64,000 nucleotides of DNA from Kistimonas sp964291505 (GTDB lineage: Bacteria; Pseudomonadota; Gammaproteobacteria; Pseudomonadales; Endozoicomonadaceae): positions 1 to 64,000 of the forward strand of contig OZ220221.1 in the NCBI GenBank assembly GCA_964291505.2, written 5' to 3'. The position numbers and the translations under genes are program-made. Below, piece after piece: positions 1 through 8,140 of the stretch (the stretch's first letter is position 1; each line of letters opens with the position of its first letter). The notes beneath the pieces were generated by a model that saw nothing but the letters and a program-made list of their open reading frames with translations, did no database searches and was not told the DNA's origin.

Positions 1-131
1 GCATTCAAGCCAATAGACAGATGAAGGATAAGACGGGATTTTTCCACCGTCGTATCCGATTGCAGAAATAGGTACTAGTGCTTACCATGACTCCGGAAGA
101 TCACAGGATAACGATCACAACCGGGTATCAC

Positions 132-737
132 ATGGCAGTTAAACAGGCGTACTGGGCATTTGTTGATTACGAGAATTTCGGCTCACTGGACACTGTAAAC
201 CTTAAGCAATACCAACGGATTTTTGTGTTTCTGGGCGCTAAACAAAACAAGATCAATGTTGGCGATCATTTCCCGGTTGGCTTCTGTACGGTAGAGATGC
301 TGAGAGTCAAAAAATCCTCGGCCAATAATGTCGATTTCCATATCGCTTACTACCTCGGTAAATTATCTACCGACGCTGATCCGGCCGTGGATTTCCACAT
401 TCTGTCCAACGACAGTGGCTATGATGACCTACTCGCCCATATTCGGCATAGCGGACGCGTCTGTCGCCGTATTGAGCGTGTGGTGAAACCCACGCCAGCA
501 CCGAACGCTAAACCTAAAAACAAGCCAGCACTCAATAGTGATGCCGGTATTATGATGAGCCGCCTCAAGGCTGTCGCTAATCCCAAGCGACCGGCCAAAC
601 CGGAATCACTGAAAAACTACATCAAGTCTCACCTGCAACTTAAGAATGACCAGGTTCGACAGGAACGCGTCTACCGGCAACTCATCACCGATGGTGTCGT
701 CAAAGAAGACGGAGAAAAACTCAAATACTGCCTTTGA
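132..737 (+). CDS. PIN/NYN-like domain protein
   Basis: About 201 residues from the ATG at 132; an in-frame ATG at 78 gives a less typical leader. The N-terminus has a PIN/NYN-like pattern: a hydrophobic strand ending in VDYENF, and near residue 100 a second acidic patch in LSNDSGYDD. These resemble metal-binding Asp residues of the NYN nuclease superfamily. The last 45 residues (KNYIKSHLQLKND onward) look like a small helical or winged-helix nucleic-acid-binding domain joined by a Lys/Pro-rich linker. RNA or DNA cleavage is inferred from fold-like motifs only; the substrate is unknown. It is transcribed toward the small genes that follow on the other strand. Confidence 0.6.
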   Translation: MAVKQAYWAFVDYENFGSLDTVNLKQYQRIFVFLGAKQNKINVGDHFPVGFCTVEMLRVKKSSANNVDFHIAYYLGKLSTDADPAVDFHILSNDSGYDDLLAHIRHSGRVCRRIERVVKPTPAPNAKPKNKPALNSDAGIMMSRLKAVANPKRPAKPESLKNYIKSHLQLKNDQVRQERVYRQLITDGVVKEDGEKLKYCL

Positions 738-740
738 TGG

Positions 741-929
741 TCACCGGTTCCCCAGCAAGCCTTTGATGATCCGGATTTCATGCTGGATCATCGTCATGGC
801 CTGTTCGTAATCGGGCTCTGACTGTTTTTCCAGCTTGAGCAGATAACGGTCAATGTTCAGCACAATCATCTCGACGGCGTTGATGCAATCGTCCTGCTGC
901 TGGAGTTTCTGCCGCAACATGGGATCCAT
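741..929 (-). CDS. Small hypothetical protein (62 aa)
   Basis: I do not recognise this family. The product is helical and charged, with a heptad-like Leu/Ile pattern (QQDDCINAVEMIVLNIDRYLLKLEKQ) that could form a coiled coil. It has no signal peptide or membrane segment. It belongs to a run of four short minus-strand genes (741-1991) separated by small gaps, which may be accessory or former prophage genes. Function unknown. Confidence 0.4.
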   Translation of the reverse strand: MDPMLRQKLQQQDDCINAVEMIVLNIDRYLLKLEKQSEPDYEQAMTMIQHEIRIIKGLLGNR

Positions 930-955
930 GATGTCTCCGCTCTTAACGTTGGGGG

Positions 956-1147
956 TTAATGTCTTCGTTTTTTCAAGACGTCCTGTCTAACCAGTTGTTC
1001 CACAAAGTCCCAGAATGACTCGCACTCCTTCTCCAGAAAAACTGCGAGTAGTGGATGCGCCTCCTGGGCCAGCCTTTCCAGCTCTCCGGTGAACCTGTCC
1101 GTTTCGCGTATTATCCGCTCGTATGTGTCATCATCTAGGTACTGCAT
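956..1147 (-). CDS. Small hypothetical protein (63 aa)
   Basis: The start is set at the ATG at 1147 because GGAGG lies about 8 bases upstream; the frame can be opened to 1177. The product is helical and acidic and ends in a basic KKRRH tail. I see no recognisable domain. It sits between two other short hypothetical genes on the same strand. Confidence 0.4.
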   Translation of the reverse strand: MQYLDDDTYERIIRETDRFTGELERLAQEAHPLLAVFLEKECESFWDFVEQLVRQDVLKKRRH

Positions 1148-1227
1148 GGTGAGCCCTCCGTGGCAACTTTGATACACCCAGTTTCTGCACCTGACACCTG
1201 GTTGTTGATACGAATTTTTGCCGCATC

Positions 1228-1527
1228 TTATAAGTGACGAGGGATCTCTTTTTTCATGGTGTAAAACGCGATCTGGTAGTGCTGTTCTTTTTTATCCTTG
1301 TCTTTTTCGCTGAGCAGGAAATCGCCTTTTTCAAAAGTCATCCGGCCTAAAGCCTTATCGTCAATGGTCAGCGTGTTGCCGTTGTCCAGCGTGAGTGTCA
1401 GTTTCCAACCGCCAATACACTCGACACTGCCATTGACGACCCGATGATTATTCACTCGCATTTCTGCGGTTTTGGATACCAGATTTTTGAAAGCATCCGC
1501 CAATTTGGCCTGTGTTGTTTTTGCCAT
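1228..1527 (-). CDS. Small hypothetical protein (99 aa)
   Basis: Starts at an ATG preceded by GGAGGAG at good spacing, which supports real translation. The middle has alternating hydrophobic residues (GGWKLTLTLDNGNTLTIDD), suggesting a small beta-sheet protein, followed by a Lys/Asp-rich loop. Family not recognised. It is in the same orientation as the neighbouring small genes. Confidence 0.5.
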   Translation of the reverse strand: MAKTTQAKLADAFKNLVSKTAEMRVNNHRVVNGSVECIGGWKLTLTLDNGNTLTIDDKALGRMTFEKGDFLLSEKDKDKKEQHYQIAFYTMKKEIPRHL

Positions 1528-1706
1528 AGGGAACTCCTCCGTGTGTGGCCAGAATGCCGGGAATACGTGGGCTGCAGGGCAGTTGGTACACTATTCCCGC
1601 CGGTCATCACACATTAGATGGTGTTTCGCGACAGGCAAGTCGAAAACCACAGCCTGACAGCAGGGGTATCTGGATTGATAGCCTGCTGTATCGGAAGGGG
1701 GATAAG

Positions 1707-1991
1707 TCAAGGCTGGCGCTGTTCCCTTGGGGGATGGTTTTCGTAAAAATCCAGCCTGGCCCGAAGCACCTGATGGTACTGTTCGGTCAGGTTGTCAATG
1801 GCCCGATCCTGTTCGGTACAGTCCTGCTCCCCGTTCGATGTGACCATATGGGCGTTGAACTGGGCTGCAGCGGTCAGAATAGCCTTGCTCAGGGTTGATA
1901 GGGCGATTTCACTGGTGTCAGCGTATCGGTAGGTGATGGCGAGCAGGTGGTTTACGATAGCGAAAAACTCGTCGTCATTCAGTGGTTTCAT
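1707..1991 (-). CDS. Small hypothetical protein (94 aa)
   Basis: The start at 1991 is chosen for a strong GGGAGGAG ribosome-binding site 8 bases upstream. The protein is mostly helical (NDDEFFAIVNHLLAITYRYAD and later EQYHQVLRARLDFYENH). It shows no motif I recognise, no signal peptide and no membrane segment. It is the first gene of the minus-strand run of short genes. Confidence 0.5.
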   Translation of the reverse strand: MKPLNDDEFFAIVNHLLAITYRYADTSEIALSTLSKAILTAAAQFNAHMVTSNGEQDCTEQDRAIDNLTEQYHQVLRARLDFYENHPPREQRQP

Positions 1992-2023
1992 GATCACTCC
2001 TCCCTGTACGAATAGCCTGAGAG

Positions 2024-2100
2024 ATGCCTGCTGCAGACTTTTTTGCCGATCGGATGTCGGCTGATGTTGACCAAAAAAGAGCTTCGACTGCAGCAGGCAT
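2024..2100. repeat. Long two-part inverted repeat (77 nt hairpin)
   Basis: Perfect 13-base arms, ATGCCTGCTGCAG at 2024-2036 and CTGCAGCAGGCAT at 2088-2100, enclose a second perfect 8-base pair of arms (CTTTTTTG 2038-2045, CAAAAAAG 2072-2079). RNA or single-stranded DNA could fold into one extended hairpin. It lies in the intergenic space between the small gene at 1707-1991 and recX. It could be a terminator-like structure, a miniature repeat element or a small RNA. Confidence 0.5.
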
Positions 2101-2261
2101 GATTGACGTTACTCCATATAGGAGGTGTGATAACTGTCATTACAGGTAGGGTGTCTAACAATCTGAACAGTCATGACAGGGCGACAGAAAAACAGACGGT
2201 TGTTATAACCGGTTATCTGCTAAGTTAGCCTTCCCGACACGATCCCGGAGTTGCACATCCC

Positions 2262-2702
2262 ATGAAACAGGTCACCGCTGAAATGCTGCGACAGTCGGCC
2301 ATCAGCCTTCTTGCCCAGCGAGAGTTCACCCGTAAAACCCTCGCCAGGAAGCTGCAGCTGGTCAGTGATGATGAGGAGCTGGTCAGCAAGGTACTGGATC
2401 AGCTTGAGGAAGAACGCTTGCTGAGCAATGACCGGTTTGTCGAAAACTTTATCCGCAGCAGGATTGGCCGTGGGCATGGGCCGGTCAGGATCAGTCAGGA
2501 ATTAAGGCAGAAAGGCGTCGATGCGGAGGCCGTAAGTCTGGCACTGGAGGAGGCAGAGGTGGACTGGTTTGAACGGGCAGAGGCGGTCCGGAAGCGAAAG
2601 TTTGGTGATGGACAGCCAGCGGATGCCAGGGAGAAAGCCAAACAGATGCGTTTTCTTCAGTACCGGGGATTTCCTGGCGGGATTGTTTCGGAATTGTTTT
2701 GA
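2262..2702 (+). CDS. recX: Regulatory protein RecX
   Basis: A 146-residue protein of usual RecX length. It has the helical repeat pattern of the family: ALSLL-type first helix (AISLLAQREFTRKTLARKL), then LEEERLLSNDRFVENFIRSRIGRGHGPVRISQELRQKG, and a C-terminal KQMRFLQYRGF segment. RecX binds RecA filaments and limits their growth in recombination and SOS signalling. In many gammaproteobacteria it follows recA directly. Here there is no recA in the window; the upstream neighbours are small genes on the other strand, so recX has its own promoter region (1992-2261), which includes a 12-base palindrome, ATAACCGGTTAT, at 2205-2216. Confidence 0.93.
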   Translation: MKQVTAEMLRQSAISLLAQREFTRKTLARKLQLVSDDEELVSKVLDQLEEERLLSNDRFVENFIRSRIGRGHGPVRISQELRQKGVDAEAVSLALEEAEVDWFERAEAVRKRKFGDGQPADAREKAKQMRFLQYRGFPGGIVSELF

Positions 2703-2735
2703 CAGAGGGTGTTGGTTGTTCAGCCGGCCAAAACA

Positions 2736-2758
2736 AAACCCGCCGAAGTGGCGGGTTT
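2736..2758 (+). terminator. Hairpin terminator after recX
   Basis: AAACCCGCC and GGCGGGTTT form a perfect 9-base stem with a 5-base loop, 34 bases after the recX stop. The T-run is short, so termination may be partial. The rest of the interval up to 2943 holds nothing I can support. Confidence 0.6.
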
Positions 2759-2943
2759 GACTGCTGACCGTAACGCCGGTCGGCGACGCGATCACCCGTC
2801 GGTACGAGCTTAAAGGTGTGATCAGGCTCGCGTTGCGGGTGTTTTTCATGATCAGCCCACCGCCCGCCGGGGCTGTCCACCTGTTTGCAGTTTCCAGATG
2901 GCCCACGTTTCATTCTTTAGTTAAGCGAGCCAGGCCGGTTTTA

Positions 2944-3247
2944 TCAACGTCGGCCAAGCAGCCAGAGCCGGAATCTCGAAACGATAAACCACCCCAGGAA
3001 AAGGAATGACAGCCCGGCGGGATAGTTGGTCGTGCTTTCATTCATTGCCGGCATGGCAGATGAAATATGATGGACGCAGGAGACAACGCCAACGGATAAC
3101 CCTAATGCCGCCATCAGCATCTGCCATTTCAGCCACCGGGCTTTTTTTCGTTCCCGATCCCCCCCGGATGGGGTTGCCACACCCTAAACAGAATTCTGCC
3201 TTCGTGGATATGACATGATTGCACTCATCACAGACTGTTAGCGACAC
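2944..3247 (-). pseudogene. Zinc-ribbon membrane protein, frameshifted
   Basis: Two overlapping minus-strand frames make one plausible protein. A GTG start at 3247, with GGAGAGG upstream, opens a zinc ribbon with CDEC and CLGC cysteine pairs (residues 6-26). The reading must then shift near a run of seven C (minus-strand G7, about 3159-3165) to continue as a Lys/Arg-rich linker, a hydrophobic segment (QMLMAALGLSVGVVSCV) and a second membrane-like segment (GLSFLFLGWFIV). Small zinc-ribbon membrane proteins like this are common and poorly characterised. The break in a homopolymer could be real or a sequencing error. Confidence 0.55.
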
Positions 3248-3366
3248 CGGGGATTCCTCTCCATCATGTTGCTCCCAGGGGGAGCAGTATTCCGGTACTT
3301 GGGTGCCTCGGTCAACCCACAAAAGGCAATGGCCCGTATTGACAGAATCATCCCGCCAGATAACTA

Positions 3367-3386
3367 TACTGGATATAAATACAGGT
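3367..3386 (+). promoter_or_regulatory. LexA (SOS) box of umuDC
   Basis: CTG at 3369-3371 and CAG at 3382-3384 are separated by ten AT-rich bases (GATATAAATA), matching the LexA consensus CTG-N10-CAG. It lies just upstream of umuD. A TTGACA at 3339-3344 may be the -35 element. Confidence 0.85.
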
Positions 3387-3390
3387 ATGG

Positions 3391-3825
3391 ATGCTTTCGA
3401 CAATGAAGCCACCTCTGGTCAAGGTAGCGGCAACCTCAGCGCAACACCCCTATTATGCCTGCCCGGCGGCGTGCGGGTTTCCCAGTCCTGCGGCGGATTA
3501 CCTGGAAGACCGGCTTTCTCTGGACCAGCTGCTGGTTGAGCATCCTGCGGCCACCTTTTTTGCCCGGGCGCAGGGGGACTCCATGCTGGGAGCCGGTATC
3601 CATGGCGGCGACCTGCTGATCATCGACCGTGCCCTGACCGCCCGGGACGGCGACATCATCATAGCCCTGCTGGACGGCGAGCTGCTGGTCAAGCGGTTGT
3701 ACCGCAGGCATGGCCGTGTGGCGCTCCACTCCGAAAACCCCGACTATTCCCCCATTACCCTGGACGGCGACGCCACGCTGGATGTCTGGGGTGTGGTTAT
3801 CCATGTGATTCATCCCCTGCGATGA
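3391..3825 (+). CDS. umuD: DNA polymerase V subunit UmuD
   Basis: 144 residues, the usual length. The self-cleavage site is visible as CGFPSPAADY (cleaved between C and G), the nucleophile Ser in GDSM and the general-base Lys in LLVKRLY. RecA-stimulated cleavage gives UmuD', which joins UmuC in translesion polymerase V. The LexA box just upstream indicates SOS control. The start at 3391 has AGG upstream; the ATG at 3403 is an alternative. The stop overlaps the umuC start as ATGA, so the two are translationally coupled. Confidence 0.93.
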   Translation: MLSTMKPPLVKVAATSAQHPYYACPAACGFPSPAADYLEDRLSLDQLLVEHPAATFFARAQGDSMLGAGIHGGDLLIIDRALTARDGDIIIALLDGELLVKRLYRRHGRVALHSENPDYSPITLDGDATLDVWGVVIHVIHPLR

Positions 3826-5102
3826 AACCGGTCATAGCCCTCTGCGATGCCAACGCTTTCTATTGCTCCTGCGAGCGGGTCTTTGATCCGGCCCTGATTG
3901 GCAGGCCACTGGGCGTTCTCAGCAATAACGATGGTTGTATTGTCGCCCGAACCCCGGAACTGAAAGCCCTCGGCGTGGCCATGGGAACACCAGCGTTTAA
4001 AGTGCGTCACTGGCTGGAGCAGGGCGTGATTGACCTTCGCAGCTCCAACTATGCGTTGTACGGGGATATGTCGTCACGGTTCATGACCGTGCTGGAGCAG
4101 TTCAGCCCGAAGGTGGAGGTGTACTCCATTGATGAGGCGTTTGTGGATCTGGCAGGTTTTCCGGCGGCACAGCTTCAGGGCATAGGTGTTGATATTAAAA
4201 ACCGTGTGCAGCAATGGACCGGCCTGCCCATCGGTGTCGGTATTTCCACCACCAAGACCCTGGCCAAGCTGGCCAATTATGCCGCGAAGCATTACCCGGC
4301 CACCGGCGGTGTGGTGGATCTCACCGATCCTGTCCGTCAGCGAAGGCTGATGGATATCACACCAGTGCAGGAAGTCTGGGGCGTCGGCAGCCGGATTGCC
4401 AAACGGCTGGAACAGCAGGGCATCAGAACGGCGGGAGCGCTCAGCCGCTGTAAACCTGCATGGATTCGCAAGACGTTTTCCATCGTGCTGGAACGCACTG
4501 TCTGTGAGCTTCAGGGCGAGTCCTGCATTCCCTGGGAGGAGGAAACCACTGGCAACAAGCACCAGATTATCTGCTCGCGCAGTTTTGGACAGGCGGTCAC
4601 CGCCTTTGATGACCTGCATGCCGCACTGGTGAGCTTCGCCTCCCGCGCCTGTGAAAAGCTGCGTGCACAGGGCAAATTTGCCCGGGAGGCGATGATTCTG
4701 ATCCGCACCGATCCGTTCCGGGACGCACCGCAGTACAACGCTAACCTGACCCTGAGCCTGCCGGAGCCCACCTGCGACACCCGTCGCTGGCTGCAACTAA
4801 TAAGACCGGGGCTGGAGAAAATCTATCGGGAAGGGTTCGGGTATCGCAAGGCGGGGTTTATGTTGGTAGATCTTTGCGACGGTGCCGGTTTCCAGGCCGA
4901 CCTCTGGAGCGCACAGGTGCTGCCGGAAACACCGGCCATGATGCAGGTGGTAGACGCCATCAACCGCCGCTACGGGAAACAGACCCTGAAACCGGCAGCA
5001 GCGGGATTAACGGAAAGGCCGTGGCATATGGCGCGGAAGCTGCTGAGCCCGAGCTATACCACGTGTTGGGGGGATGTGATGAAAGTCGGTGCCGGTCGCT
5101 AG
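3822..5102 (+). CDS. umuC: DNA polymerase V catalytic subunit UmuC
   Basis: A 426-residue Y-family polymerase of normal length. The palm motif ALCDANAFYCSCERVF holds the first catalytic Asp, and YSIDEAFVDL holds the second acidic pair. The helix-hairpin region (VWGVGSRIAKRLEQQGI) and the little-finger domain follow. It copies past DNA lesions with UmuD' and RecA during the SOS response. It overlaps umuD by 4 bases and ends 5 bases before the convergent ssb stop. Confidence 0.95.
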   Translation: MKPVIALCDANAFYCSCERVFDPALIGRPLGVLSNNDGCIVARTPELKALGVAMGTPAFKVRHWLEQGVIDLRSSNYALYGDMSSRFMTVLEQFSPKVEVYSIDEAFVDLAGFPAAQLQGIGVDIKNRVQQWTGLPIGVGISTTKTLAKLANYAAKHYPATGGVVDLTDPVRQRRLMDITPVQEVWGVGSRIAKRLEQQGIRTAGALSRCKPAWIRKTFSIVLERTVCELQGESCIPWEEETTGNKHQIICSRSFGQAVTAFDDLHAALVSFASRACEKLRAQGKFAREAMILIRTDPFRDAPQYNANLTLSLPEPTCDTRRWLQLIRPGLEKIYREGFGYRKAGFMLVDLCDGAGFQADLWSAQVLPETPAMMQVVDAINRRYGKQTLKPAAAGLTERPWHMARKLLSPSYTTCWGDVMKVGAGR

Positions 5103-5107
5103 GTTTT

Positions 5108-5653
5108 TCAGAACGGGATGTCGTCATCAAACGAGTCAAAGCTGGCGGGTGCATCCTTCTCTTTTTTGACCGGGGTATTGTTCTCATCTGGATCGCCGGT
5201 CGAAGAAGGTGCTGAGGGTGCGACTGCTGGAGGATTATCGGCAGTGGCAGATGACGCAGGTGTTGGGGAGGTGGCAGGGGCATGATGGGTGTTCATGGCA
5301 TCCGGCCGGCTATCGAGCATCTGCATCTGGCCGCTGAAGCCGTCGACCACAATTTCCGTGGTATAACGGTCTGTCCCCTGTTGATCCTGCCATTTACGGG
5401 TTTGCAGCTTGCCTTCGATGTAAACCTTCGACCCTTTACGCAGGTATTGCTGGGCGATTTCCGCCAGCTTGCCGAACATCACAATCCTGTGCCATTCGGT
5501 GCGTTCCTGCAATTCGCCGGTATTGCGATCCTTCCAGGATTCATGGGTGGCCATATTGACGTTGGCGACTGCATCGCCGCTGGGCATGTAGCGGATCTCG
5601 GGGTCGCTGCCCAGATTGCCGATCAATATAACCTTGTTTACACCTCGTGCCAT
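5108..5653 (-). CDS. ssb: Single-stranded DNA-binding protein
   Basis: 181 residues. The N-terminal OB fold opens MARGVNKVILIGNLGSDPE and includes the conserved WHRIV and YIEGKLQTRKW segments. A Pro/Ala/Ser-rich linker (about 115-165) leads to the acidic tail ending DDDIPF, which binds partner repair and replication proteins. This is the housekeeping copy; a decayed phage copy lies at 24.7-25.2 kb. It is convergent with umuC. I find no convincing LexA box upstream and no uvrA beside it. Confidence 0.96.
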   Translation of the reverse strand: MARGVNKVILIGNLGSDPEIRYMPSGDAVANVNMATHESWKDRNTGELQERTEWHRIVMFGKLAEIAQQYLRKGSKVYIEGKLQTRKWQDQQGTDRYTTEIVVDGFSGQMQMLDSRPDAMNTHHAPATSPTPASSATADNPPAVAPSAPSSTGDPDENNTPVKKEKDAPASFDSFDDDIPF

Positions 5654-6076
5654 AAGCTGTCTCCCTGAACGATAAATTAGCGGATCAATGGTAGATCATT
5701 ATCCTTTTTAACCACGAACGGGTTCATCGTGAGAACCTGTCCTCACAGGATGGGCTGAAGGGCCTGTACAGCGTATCCTGTTGCCGGAACATTGCCGACC
5801 TCAAGACGCGCCTCACAACCAAAGATGATCTGTCCGTTGTTTTCCCTGGCCCCCGTGATTACCAACGGCTCCCAGGTCCGATGCGAATGTCTTCTTCTTT
5901 CTTTTTGATCAGCCTTTTGATGATAAGTTGCATCTTTTGAGGCACTGATGCGATCTGGGCAAGCAGATAGTGTTTAATTTGAGTAATCTTATTCCAACTG
6001 TTTATAACGACAGCGTTCCATTAATGCTTGCCATTGCATGAAGACAAGCCGGTTGATAGTGCAAACCCGATGCTAC
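5654..6076. other. Intergenic region, no gene seen
   Basis: 423 bases between the start of ssb and the end of the TPR-like gene. The part next to 5653 should hold the ssb promoter. I see no ORF with a ribosome-binding site, no tRNA and no strong hairpin. Confidence 0.4.
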
Positions 6077-7249
6077 TCAGGCGTCCAGTGTCAGAGGGGC
6101 GTCATGCTGCTCCAGATTCTTCAGGCGCTGCTCGGCATCCTCGGCATCCTCCAGCTGGCGTTCTATAGGAATTCGGTACAATGCCCGTGCCCGGTCAATA
6201 TCGGTAGGCCATGAAAGGGAGCGGGGTGTTGTGTCCATGCTGTACATATCCCCCCAGCCGATATAGCCCCAGGCATTATCAGGATAGTCATTGACCAGTT
6301 GTTCAAATGCGGCTTCCCCTTGTTCATGCTGGCCGTTGAAAAAGAGTGCTTCAGCTTCAGCCCGGCGCATATTATGGAGTGTCTGCGGATGTGATGATGG
6401 GAACTGTTCGCAAAAATCGCGGCAAAAAACGATGCGTTTGTTGAAGTAGACCGGATTGCCCACCCCCGCGTTATGCAGGTACATCTCTACATCGGTACAC
6501 CAATTGGACAGAAACAGTTCTTCCAATGGCAGTATCTCATCTATTGATGCTATATCCTTATAGAGTTCCTTCACATGGCTCCAGACATTGAGCCAGAGGT
6601 CGCAGGCCGCTCCTTCAGACGTTTTATCTTTCTTATCCAGCAGTGCATAACCTTCATAAATCGATTCAACAATACGACGTTGTTCATCCGTCAGTGGCGT
6701 GGATAACGATGTGATTGTTTCTTGTGTTTTAGCCGAAAGCCCGCAGCTCAGATCGTCTTCATCAAATGAGAATCGGCTGTCTTCAGGTAAAATGGTGCTG
6801 GCAATCTGGAGGTGGAAATCACCCGCATAATCCCATGTCACGCTGTAATCGACAATGAAACGAGGATCATTCCGGTAGAGAAGGCGTCTTGCCATAATGA
6901 ACGCATCAATCTGGCTTTCAAAACCCTCCTGACTATCATCCATCGTGTCGTCGCGCAGCATATTCGTCAGCTTCTGACGCATTTCCCGGCCTTGCTCTTG
7001 CTCCATGATGCCGATGTTCCAGCACATGCTCACCATACCAATGGTGTTTTCGATATAGGCTTTGGGGGCGTTTGGGATATCCAGCAGTCCACCGGCAAAC
7101 TCCAGGAGTGTCTCTGACAATTTGGGCAGCCCGCTTAAGTCAGGCGCTACGGATGAGTGTTTTTTCTGCTTTTGTGCCTGCAATTGTTTTTTCTTGCGTC
7201 GCTTCAGTTCTTTCTGCCGACGTTTCTGGGCGGTGTTGAGTTTGGCCAT
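6077..7249 (-). CDS. TPR-like hypothetical protein
   Basis: 390 residues. The first 35 residues are strongly basic (RRQKELKRRKKKQLQAQK), which could bind nucleic acid. Residues about 290-340 form tetratricopeptide-like helices (RRAEAEALFFNGQHEQGEA, then FEQLVNDYPDNAWGYIGWGDMY). The middle is helical and acidic without a known catalytic motif, and there is no signal peptide or membrane segment. TPR folds usually mediate protein contacts, but the partner is unknown. It lies just outside the distal end of the integron cassette array and is probably a resident chromosomal gene. Confidence 0.6.
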   Translation of the reverse strand: MAKLNTAQKRRQKELKRRKKKQLQAQKQKKHSSVAPDLSGLPKLSETLLEFAGGLLDIPNAPKAYIENTIGMVSMCWNIGIMEQEQGREMRQKLTNMLRDDTMDDSQEGFESQIDAFIMARRLLYRNDPRFIVDYSVTWDYAGDFHLQIASTILPEDSRFSFDEDDLSCGLSAKTQETITSLSTPLTDEQRRIVESIYEGYALLDKKDKTSEGAACDLWLNVWSHVKELYKDIASIDEILPLEELFLSNWCTDVEMYLHNAGVGNPVYFNKRIVFCRDFCEQFPSSHPQTLHNMRRAEAEALFFNGQHEQGEAAFEQLVNDYPDNAWGYIGWGDMYSMDTTPRSLSWPTDIDRARALYRIPIERQLEDAEDAEQRLKNLEQHDAPLTLDA

Positions 7250-7394
7250 GACGGATTTTTTTACCTCTGGGGCGTGAAAGCGTGAGAAGTGTAGAGCAGA
7301 TTAAAGTATGAAGGCAGCTGGTAATCTCGTTTTCTGGCCGATGCATGATTTGCTGCGCTGAAAGATGGGTGGATCAGGTGTCACGATACTCGGT

Positions 7395-7464
7395 GAACCG
7401 CCCGGTGCGGACCCGCATGCAGGGTGTTGTGGGGGCTGAGGGCTAGAGACCCTCGGCTACCCGA
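7395..7464 (+). mobile_element. 3' remnant of a group IIC (attC) intron
   Basis: The sequence from GAACCGCCCGGTGCGG to CTACCCGA has the typical class C intron end: a domain V-like hairpin (GGTGCGG-ACC-CGCATG), then a domain VI-like hairpin (GAGGGCTAGAGACCCTCGG) and the CTACCCGAT terminus. Domains I-IV and the reverse-transcriptase gene are absent; the 5' limit is uncertain. It is inserted in the core site of the last cassette's attC, leaving TTAAGT of GTTAAGT on the downstream side, and it reads opposite to the cassette genes. This is how group IIC-attC introns are known to insert in integrons. Confidence 0.75.
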
Positions 7465-8014
7465 TTAAGTTTCGACCAGCTGGTGTGTACCATTGCCCAT
7501 ACGAGCATTATTCATTGAAACAAAACCTGTACCATCATTGAATGCATAAAATACTGCATATTCATCTAAGATGTTTTTTAGTTTCTCTATTTCATCAGGT
7601 GCTTTAGGTTCTACGACCCAAATGGCTGCTGTGTAATATGCTTTGTTTGTTTTATCTATTGCACAGCTATACTCGAAGTCGCTTAAATTTTTTTAATAGT
7701 GGCTGTAATCCACCAATTAGAATATTTCGTCTTGCTAATTTTGCCTCAAGTGATATTACCATTACCATTTTGGAATAATCGAGATCATCTTCATCAAGAT
7801 CATCTGAATTTGAAAATTTAACTATATATTCTCCTTCTGGAAAGTAATCAGGAGATGCCTGCATTACAGAAGAAAGAGCCTCCGGTTTGTTAAATTGAAA
7901 TTCAATGTCTTGAATATCACTTAAAAGAGACACTGATGTTAAAACTATACCTGTTGCAGAAATCAACCACTTGCTCAGTGATTTTTTATCAGGAAACTTC
8001 TTCTCTGAACTCAA
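7465..8014 (-). pseudogene. Integron cassette 8: membrane-anchored protein, frameshifted
   Basis: A TTG start at 8014, with AGGAGTG upstream, opens a protein with one membrane segment (WLISATGIVLTSVSLLS, residues about 16-32). The first frame stops at 7667. If one A is dropped from the A7 tract at about 7688-7694, reading continues as LSDFEYSCAIDKTNKAYY through ILDEYAVFYAFNDGTGFVS to a TAA at 7465, giving about 182 residues; the 550-base span is one base over a multiple of three. The stop coincides with the start of its attC, as in the other cassettes. Family not recognised. Slippage on A7 could rescue some full-length product. Confidence 0.65.
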
Positions 8015-8029
8015 TGTTCACTCCTAGAA

Positions 8030-8133
8030 ACTTAACGCTCGCTTAAGCGGTGAGTATACGTGTGCCATGTTTGAGCGAAGCGAGTTCGGCTTCGGCACAC
8101 GTTTACGAATCCGACTTAAAGCGCTTGTTATAG
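8030..8133 (-). repeat. attC site of cassette 7
   Basis: Minus-strand R'' core CTATAAC is at 8127-8133 and R' core GTTAAGT at 8030-8036. Between them are arms that pair imperfectly (AAGCGCTTTAAG against CGCTTAAGCG, plus a long CGTGTGCC/GGCACACG stem). The R' core matches the first bases expected for cassette 8. Confidence 0.88.
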
Positions 8134-8140
8134 GTATTTA

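Noticed and set aside
4074..4796. 240-residue minus-strand ORF inside umuC
   Set aside because: Lies wholly inside a certain gene, with shadow-like composition.
5740..5765. LexA-like CTG...CAG upstream of ssb
   Set aside because: Spacing between CTG and CAG is too short for a LexA box.
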